NCBI GenBank assembly: GCA_024278715.1
Contig: JAJRSN010000326.1
Location: forward strand, 1 to 11,726
Direction of reading: 5' to 3'
From: Calditrichota bacterium
Lineage (GTDB): Bacteria; Calditrichota; Calditrichia; Calditrichales; Calditrichaceae
DNA: 11,726 nucleotides
Notes under the pieces: model-generated
Told to the model about the DNA's origin: nothing
What the model saw: only the letters and a program-made list of their open reading frames with translations
Databases searched by the model: none
Shown: positions 7,385-11,726 of the stretch, one piece after another
How the letters are laid out: each line of letters starts with the position of its first letter
How positions within the stretch are numbered: the first letter of the stretch is position 1
Program-made: the position numbers and the translations under genes

Positions 7385-8749
7385 ATGAGAGAGTTTATTC
7401 GTATTGCCAGCGGGCAGGGCTATTGGGGCGATCGTTTTGACGCGCCGATCGATCAGGTTCGCGAAGGACCAATTGATTATCTTATGATGGATTATCTGGC
7501 TGAAGTCACCATGTCCATCATGCAAAAACAAAAATCCCGTGATCCCAATTTGGGATACGCCAAAGATTTTATTCGCTTAATGGAAGTTTTATTGCCCGAT
7601 TTGGTGGAGAAGAATGTAAAATTGATCACCAACGCCGGCGGAGTGAATCCCGTGGCTTGCATGATTGCGGTGCGGGAAATCGCCGAACGCAAGGGTTACG
7701 GGGGATTACGCTTAGCCGCCGTTTACGGAGATGATATTCTGAATTATCTTGACGCCCTGATTGCTTCGGGCAACGAGCTTAAGAACATGGAAACCGGCGA
7801 GAGTATTCAAACCATTCGCAATCGTATCCGCAGCGCAAATGTTTATTTTGGCGCCCGACCCGTAGTGGAAGCTCTGGAACAAGGCGCTCAGATCATTATT
7901 ACCGGGCGCGTGACCGACACTGGTTTAACGCTTGCGCCGATGATTCATGAATTTGGCTGGAAGTGGGATGAGTGGGATAAACTGGCGGCGGGCATTATCG
8001 GCGGACACATCAACGAATGCGGTGCTCAGGCAAGCGGCGGAAACTTTTTAGCCGGTTGGAAAGAGGTCCCCAAGATGGAACGCATCGGATTCCCCATTGT
8101 GGAAGCCTACCCGGACGGCACGCTAATTATCACCAAACATGAATCACTGGGCGGGCTGGTCGATGTGCGAACGGTGAAAGAACAATTGGTTTACGAACTG
8201 GGCGACCCGAAAGAATACATTACTCCCGATGTGGTGGCAGATTTTACTTCTATTCGATTAAAACAGGTCGGCGAAAACAGGGTAAAGGTTTTTGACGTTA
8301 AAGGCGCTCCGTTTACGGAATTTTACAAGGTCTCGGTTTCGTATTTTGACGGCTTTACCTGCATCGGACAGTTAACTTACGCCTGGCCCGACGCTCTGGA
8401 AAAGGCAAAAAAGGCTGACGAAATTATTCGTAAACGCATCGAATATCTCGGTTTGACATTCGAAGAAATCCATACCGAATTTTTGGGCTACAACGCCTGC
8501 CACGGAACAACCGCTCCGCCCGTTCCCGATCCCAATGAAGTGGTTTTTTTGATCGGTGTGCGCGGTAACAACAAAAAGGACATGGAAAAATTCGCCAATG
8601 AAATCGTCCCTCTCGTGCTCACCGGTCCGCCGACGGTTACGGGCTTCGGTGGAGGCAGACCCCGCGTTCGGGAAGTTATCGCCTATTGGCCAGCGCTTCT
8701 CAAAAAAGAAGAAGTCGCTCCTAAAGTACTTACCATTAGTGTAATCTAA
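7385..8749 (+). CDS. AtuA family protein (DUF1446), main domain
   Basis: This 454-residue cytoplasmic protein is the AtuA domain named after acyclic terpene utilisation in Pseudomonas; its biochemical reaction is not established. Family motifs visible are RIASGQGYWGDR (6-17), NAGGVNP (83-89), GRVTDTG (174-180), HINECGAQASGGN (208-220), LGYNACHG (367-374) and the glycine-rich GPPTVTGFGGGRPRVRE (414-430). Many homologues are about 590 residues because they carry a small C-terminal domain in the same chain. Here the chain stops after the main domain and that part is encoded by the next gene, 17 nt downstream, so the two products probably act together. AGGAG (7373-7377), 7 nt before the ATG, supports the start. 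No geranyl-CoA carboxylase or other atu-like catabolic genes are in the window, so a terpene role should not be assumed and I give no gene symbol. Confidence 0.9.
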   Translation: MREFIRIASGQGYWGDRFDAPIDQVREGPIDYLMMDYLAEVTMSIMQKQKSRDPNLGYAKDFIRLMEVLLPDLVEKNVKLITNAGGVNPVACMIAVREIAERKGYGGLRLAAVYGDDILNYLDALIASGNELKNMETGESIQTIRNRIRSANVYFGARPVVEALEQGAQIIITGRVTDTGLTLAPMIHEFGWKWDEWDKLAAGIIGGHINECGAQASGGNFLAGWKEVPKMERIGFPIVEAYPDGTLIITKHESLGGLVDVRTVKEQLVYELGDPKEYITPDVVADFTSIRLKQVGENRVKVFDVKGAPFTEFYKVSVSYFDGFTCIGQLTYAWPDALEKAKKADEIIRKRIEYLGLTFEEIHTEFLGYNACHGTTAPPVPDPNEVVFLIGVRGNNKKDMEKFANEIVPLVLTGPPTVTGFGGGRPRVREVIAYWPALLKKEEVAPKVLTISVI

Positions 8750-8766
8750 CGTTTGAGGAAACGATC

Positions 8767-9099
8767 ATGAAAGTGCAACTCATTAAACTCGCTCACGCGC
8801 GTTCCGGAGATAAGGGCGACACAGCCAATGTCGGCATAATTGCCCTTAAACCCGAATATTATGAAATTCTGAAAAAAGAGGTGACACCGGAACGGGTAAA
8901 GGCGCATTTCGGAGAGATGGTGAAGGGTCCGGTGCAACGATTCGAAATGCCCAATATCGACGCTCTGAATTTCCTTTTGCACAATGCGTTGGGCGGCGGC
9001 GGTACAACCACGCTTAAACACGACGCTCAGGGTAAAACTATCAGTACCGCTCTTTTGCGCATGGAAATAGATGTGCCCGACGATTTGGCGATTTTTTAA
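8767..9099 (+). CDS. AtuA C-terminal (ferredoxin-fold-like) domain as a separate small protein
   Basis: This 110-residue protein matches the C-terminal domain found fused to AtuA in many bacteria. The hallmark AHARSGDKGDTANVGI (9-24) is complete, and the second conserved block LGGGGTTTLKHDAQGK (75-90) is present. It has no signal peptide or membrane segment. The ribosome site GAGG (8755-8758) lies in the 17-nt gap after the AtuA stop, so the pair is almost certainly co-transcribed and translated in fixed proportion. Co-location, and the fused form in other organisms, imply a two-subunit complex with the upstream product. Its own activity is unknown. No terminator is visible in the 134-nt gap that follows, so some read-through into the lipoprotein gene is possible. 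Confidence 0.9.
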   Translation: MKVQLIKLAHARSGDKGDTANVGIIALKPEYYEILKKEVTPERVKAHFGEMVKGPVQRFEMPNIDALNFLLHNALGGGGTTTLKHDAQGKTISTALLRMEIDVPDDLAIF

Positions 9100-9170
9100 C
9101 AAGACATTTCACTAATTTTAGTCTCAATTAAGCCGATAGATAGAGAATCATGGCGAATATCACATGAGAG

Positions 9171-9178
9171 TAATTTTG
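9171..9178 (+). promoter_or_regulatory. Candidate TAnnTTTG element for the Ig-like lipoprotein gene
   Basis: TAATTTTG fits TAnnTTTG exactly and lies 56 bp before the lipoprotein ATG, nearly the same distance as the kinase candidate. No upstream TTG is well placed. It suggests the lipoprotein has its own start, apart from the AtuA pair. Weak evidence in AT-rich DNA. Confidence 0.28.
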
Positions 9179-9233
9179 TTTCTTTAACTTGGGTTTTAAA
9201 AATAAGCTCCGTGCAAATAGAAGGAGATAATGA

Positions 9234-10187
9234 ATGATCAAAAGCGCAGCACTTTTAACAGGTCTTTTTATTTTAACGATTTCGTGTTCATTACCGGAAC
9301 CGGAAGATATCATTCCCCCTGTGGTGAGGGTGATTTATCCTTACGAAGGAGCCGTAATTTCGGACAATATCCAGATTAATATCGAAGCCTCCGACGATGA
9401 TAAAGTGGCGTCGGTCTGGTGCTACGTCGATGGACAGGAAATCGGAAAGGTAAAATCATCGCCTTATCGTCTGAATTTGGATATTCAAAAATACGAAAAG
9501 AAAATTCCCCATGTTCTGATGGCTGCGGCTATGGATAAAGAGGGAAACATCGGTTTTTCACCGACTATTACTTTTGTAATCGCCGAAGGCAAGGATAACG
9601 TGAATCCGACGGTGGTTATTCTGAATCCCCAATCGGGTCAGATTGTCGAAGGAATTGTGAATGTCGTCGCGCATGCGGAAGACGATCGCTCGGTTCAAAA
9701 GGTGCGTTTTTACATTGACGGTAAGTTGGTTGATTCCACAGCGGCTTATCCTTATATGTACAACTGGAACACGACGGGTTATTCCGATTCCACGGCGCAC
9801 ACCATTTACGCCGAAGCCATTGACGGCGGCAATAATAACGCTTTTTCGCCGGTGGTTACGGTAACTGTTTACCCGCGTTCGGGTCCCGCGGCTGACAATT
9901 CGGCTCCCAGAGCTCTTTTTCTCTACCCAATAGGCGGCGAGACAATTACGGGAACTATCAAGGTCTCGGTGGATTTGCAGGACAACGTTAAGGTGAGTCG
10001 TTCGGAATTTTTTGTGGACGGGATTTTGACCAGAGAGGAAAATGATCCTCCGTCGCCCTGGATATTTGAATGGAACACGGCATCGGTCGCCGATACTGTT
10101 GCCACAACGCATTCGCTTTATGTAAAAGCCTACGACGAGGCGGGCAATGTGGGAACAAGCGGACTGCTTATTTTAACTGTACGGTAA
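9234..10187 (+). CDS. Lipoprotein with three bacterial Ig-like repeats
   Basis: This 317-residue exported protein begins with a short lipoprotein signal: K3, hydrophobic core (AALLTGLFILTI, 5-16) and C18 in LTISC. The lipobox is imperfect, with Thr at -3 and Leu at -4. After a Pro/Glu linker come three repeats of about 90 residues (29-116, 124-212, 225-316). Each opens with P.V.(I/L).YP..G or a variant, carries ASDDDKV / AEDDRSV / LQDNVKV, then a YVDG / YIDG / FVDG turn, and ends in an A.D..GN(I/N/V) motif. These are marks of the Big_9/PF17957-like Ig fold that serves as adhesion or spacer modules in surface proteins. There is no catalytic domain, so it is probably a surface-anchored scaffold or binding protein; the ligand is unknown. 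AAGGAG (9221-9226) is 7 nt before the ATG; an ATG at 9230 is out of frame. Confidence 0.85.
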   Translation: MIKSAALLTGLFILTISCSLPEPEDIIPPVVRVIYPYEGAVISDNIQINIEASDDDKVASVWCYVDGQEIGKVKSSPYRLNLDIQKYEKKIPHVLMAAAMDKEGNIGFSPTITFVIAEGKDNVNPTVVILNPQSGQIVEGIVNVVAHAEDDRSVQKVRFYIDGKLVDSTAAYPYMYNWNTTGYSDSTAHTIYAEAIDGGNNNAFSPVVTVTVYPRSGPAADNSAPRALFLYPIGGETITGTIKVSVDLQDNVKVSRSEFFVDGILTREENDPPSPWIFEWNTASVADTVATTHSLYVKAYDEAGNVGTSGLLILTVR

Positions 10188-10302
10188 AAGGCGGGAGCTT
10201 TGAATAGAACTGTTTACCGGAAGGTAAATTTTGAAAAATATGGGATAAGAGATTGTATTGTTGATTAACGCGGGAATTGGAAAGCGGGGAAAAACAAGAT
10301 TC

Positions 10303-10340
10303 AGGTCGTTTACGACCTTTAAAAGCCCCTTTAGGGGCTT
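10303..10340. terminator. Two adjacent hairpins with identical loops, possible bidirectional terminator
   Basis: AGGTCG-TTTA-CGACCT (10303-10318, 6 bp) is followed 4 nt later by AAGCCCC-TTTA-GGGGCTT (10323-10340, 7 bp). Both loops are TTTA on the plus strand and TAAA on the minus strand. The GC-rich second stem is followed on the minus strand by only TTTT, and the first on the plus strand by TTT, so both are weak intrinsic terminators at best. They lie 115 nt past the lipoprotein stop and about 380 nt past the nuclease stop. A REP-like dispersed element is an equally good reading. Confidence 0.45.
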
Positions 10341-10443
10341 GGAACAACAAACCGCGGATGTTTTGGAATTTTTAAGGCGAGTTTGGCTTTCAATATCCCG
10401 GCAAAAAAGAAAATTATTTTGCACGCAAGCGCTTTGGATTTTC

Positions 10444-10464
10444 GATGTATGATTTATGATTTTC
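10444..10464. repeat. Short heptamer patch (three units)
   Basis: GATGTAT, GATTTAT and GATTTTC follow each other without spacing. The 7-nt period equals that of the larger array 70 bp to the right, although unit sequence and register differ. AAGCGTT-AAGCGTG (10510-10523) between the two is another heptamer doublet. Confidence 0.5.
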
Positions 10465-10533
10465 TTCATCAATCTACTTTGTCCCTTATTAGTTAAGTAT
10501 CAAGGGTATAAGCGTTAAGCGTGCCTCTCCGAC

Positions 10534-10706
10534 TCACTTATCACGACAGATTGTGGTCACGGCTTTCTGCATTTTGCTTTCTGATAGCCTTTTTTTATTT
10601 TTTATTTTGTATTTTGTATTTTTTCTTACTCATCACGCATCACGTCCTCGTCACTTGTCACTTGTCACTTGTCACTCATTACTCATTACTAGTCACTCGT
10701 CACACC
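10534..10706. repeat. Degenerate heptanucleotide tandem-repeat array
   Basis: A 7-nt register can be followed from 10534 to 10646. Units are TCACTTA, TCACGAC (10534-10547), GCTTTCT, GCATTTT, GCTTTCT (10562-10582), ATTTTTT, ATTTTGT, ATTTTGT, ATTTTTT (10597-10624), and then TCAC-type units (TTACTCA, TCACGCA, TCACGTC). After a 4-nt partial unit (10647-10650) come TCACTTG three times, TCACTCA, TTACTCA, TTACTAG, TCACTCG and TCACACC (10651-10706). It thus joins several heptamer families in one array. It ends 16 nt from the nuclease stop codon. Heptanucleotide arrays of this general kind are known from cyanobacteria as STRR sequences. A 7-nt unit would shift the frame with each unit gained or lost, consistent with a non-coding place. 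Confidence 0.8.
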
Positions 10707-10722
10707 CTTCCCCACAACCCAA

Positions 10723-11670
10723 TTAATCATTATCCACATCCGCTTTGAATGAAACAAACACCGGACAGTGATCGGAAATCTTCTCATAATACTCGGGGAT
10801 TGCCTCTCCGTCGTAAGAGGCGGCGCCGCTTCCGCACATTCCGCCTACTTTAACACTGTTCGGAATCATCTCAAACTTTGCATCGTCGGAAATAAATATC
10901 TGATCGATTAAAGAACCCTCAATATGTTCTTTGGAGTAATCGGGTTGCCAGTAATTACTGTAAAGATGCTTCTTGCTTAATTCCCCGGTTGCCCAGTAAA
11001 AATTCAATTTTTGAATTCGATCATTAAACTCATTTGTACCCAATCGTGACACATTGTTGAAATCACCCATTAAAATAATGTCCTTGTCTCCAGATTTCGC
11101 TTTGAGATCGGTTACTATTTTCTGCAAAGCCTGCCATTGTTTTTTGCGAATTTTCCAGCCGCTCGGAGCCGCCTTTAAATGAACGATAATGGCATGAAAA
11201 TCAAAGCCCGAAGGTTTATATTTAAAATATCCGCGAAAAGCAGGACGCAGCCACGAATCCGGATTAAGTGCTACGCTAAAATATACCTCCGGATCACCTT
11301 TTAATTCCAACACCGACGAATCATACAAAAATCCGACTTTTTGAGAACCTTTGGACGGCGCGTAAATAAATTTATACTGCTGACCTAAATATTCCTGAGC
11401 CTTCTGCTCGAATAATTTCGTGTCCACCACTTCCACTACGCCCAACAGCTCAATATCCAATTTTTTCAGCAAACCAAATAAAGCGGGAATATCAGTCGAA
11501 TTCCCCTGCGGCGGATTGCGCAGGCTAATTCCGTACTGCTTCATCATTTCCCCGTCATCTTTACAGGGAAACCATTCAACATTAAAACTGCCTACTTCAA
11601 TCACCGCTTCTTTTTGCGCGACCAAAATAAACGGAATCAATAACAAAAAAATCAAACGTGCTAAACGCAT
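10723..11670 (-). CDS. Secreted endonuclease/exonuclease/phosphatase-family protein
   Basis: The protein has the EEP (DNase I-like) fold motifs in order, numbered from an ATG at 11679: N33 in SFNVEW, E83 in GVVEVVD, H167 in VHLKA, GDFNN with D206 and N208, IDQIF with D259, and SDHCPV with D303 and H304. All metal and catalytic positions are therefore present. Family members cleave nucleic acids or phosphodiester/phosphate bonds; the substrate cannot be told here. A signal peptide (RLARLIFLLLIPFILVAQ, 5-22) predicts export. I prefer the second ATG at 11670 (315 residues): AAGGA lies 8 nt before it, whereas AAGG directly touches the ATG at 11679 (318 residues), leaving no room for initiation there. 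The gene stands alone on its strand, with the heptamer array just past its stop. The 47 nt upstream to the window edge show no clear promoter. Confidence 0.88.
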   Translation of the reverse strand: MRLARLIFLLLIPFILVAQKEAVIEVGSFNVEWFPCKDDGEMMKQYGISLRNPPQGNSTDIPALFGLLKKLDIELLGVVEVVDTKLFEQKAQEYLGQQYKFIYAPSKGSQKVGFLYDSSVLELKGDPEVYFSVALNPDSWLRPAFRGYFKYKPSGFDFHAIIVHLKAAPSGWKIRKKQWQALQKIVTDLKAKSGDKDIILMGDFNNVSRLGTNEFNDRIQKLNFYWATGELSKKHLYSNYWQPDYSKEHIEGSLIDQIFISDDAKFEMIPNSVKVGGMCGSGAASYDGEAIPEYYEKISDHCPVFVSFKADVDND

Positions 11671-11726
11671 AATCGCCATCCTTAACTTATCGATTTTGTG
11701 GGGATTTGAGTTAAATTCCTAAGATA

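Larger units (their letters stand above)
10188..10722. other. 535-nt repeat-rich spacer without a gene
   Basis: The 3' ends of the lipoprotein and nuclease genes face each other across this spacer. It contains two adjacent hairpins (10303-10340), a three-unit heptamer patch (10444-10464) and a long degenerate heptanucleotide array (10534-10706), each described separately. Open frames here (for example 10258-10452 plus and 10173-10472 minus) run through the hairpins and have no ribosome site or recognisable protein features, so none is called as a gene. Confidence 0.6.

Noticed and set aside
9558..10112. 184-codon minus-strand frame opposite the Ig-like lipoprotein
   Set aside because: It is antisense to a gene with signal peptide, ribosome site and three clear Ig repeats, and has a shadow-like Arg/Val-rich composition.
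10173..10472. Open frames on both strands over the hairpin region, including 10258-10452
   Set aside because: They span two hairpins, have no ribosome sites and look like no known protein family.
10626..10706. CRISPR-like array
   Set aside because: Units are 7 nt and contiguous, with no spacers of unique sequence and no cas genes.

Overview
This is an ordinary-looking chromosomal stretch of a moderately AT-rich bacterium, with genes on both strands, long AT-rich spacers and no phage, plasmid or CRISPR signature. Several features point tentatively to the FCB side of the tree (Calditrichota, KSB1, Ignavibacteriota or relatives): a tRNA gene without an encoded CCA, a lipoprotein built of bacterial Ig-like repeats, a many-PAS soluble hybrid kinase, and three upstream sites that fit the TAnnTTTG promoter element known from Bacteroidota. 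This placement is inference only.

Layout. At 1-150 (minus) is the first part of a secreted protein of the 3-keto-disaccharide hydrolase (DUF1080) type, running off the window. A tRNA-Leu(CAA) with its own candidate promoter and terminator follows at 528-651. A CelD/BcsL-type GNAT acyltransferase (936-2084, plus) converges, with a 6-nt gap, on a short-chain dehydrogenase (2091-2879, minus) whose catalytic Tyr and Lys are replaced by Ser and Arg. Upstream of that lies a large soluble hybrid histidine kinase with five PAS domains, a GAF domain and a receiver (3122-6751, minus). A 633-nt spacer holds a candidate kinase promoter, a 21-bp-spaced direct repeat and a MITE-like imperfect inverted repeat. 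It leads to a two-gene AtuA unit: the main AtuA (DUF1446) domain and the small AtuA C-terminal domain as separate, tightly coupled genes (7385-9099, plus). Next come a three-repeat Ig-like lipoprotein (9234-10187, plus), a repeat-rich spacer with two stacked hairpins and a degenerate heptanucleotide array, and a secreted endonuclease/exonuclease/phosphatase-family protein (10723-11670, minus).

The genes do not form one obvious system. The only clear operon is the AtuA pair. The kinase receiver has no response-regulator partner nearby, so its targets are elsewhere. The most unusual items are the SDR without its YxxxK motif, the split AtuA pair away from recognisable terpene-degradation genes, and the 7-nt-register repeat array just downstream of the nuclease gene. 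I saw no convincing new defence or mobile system.
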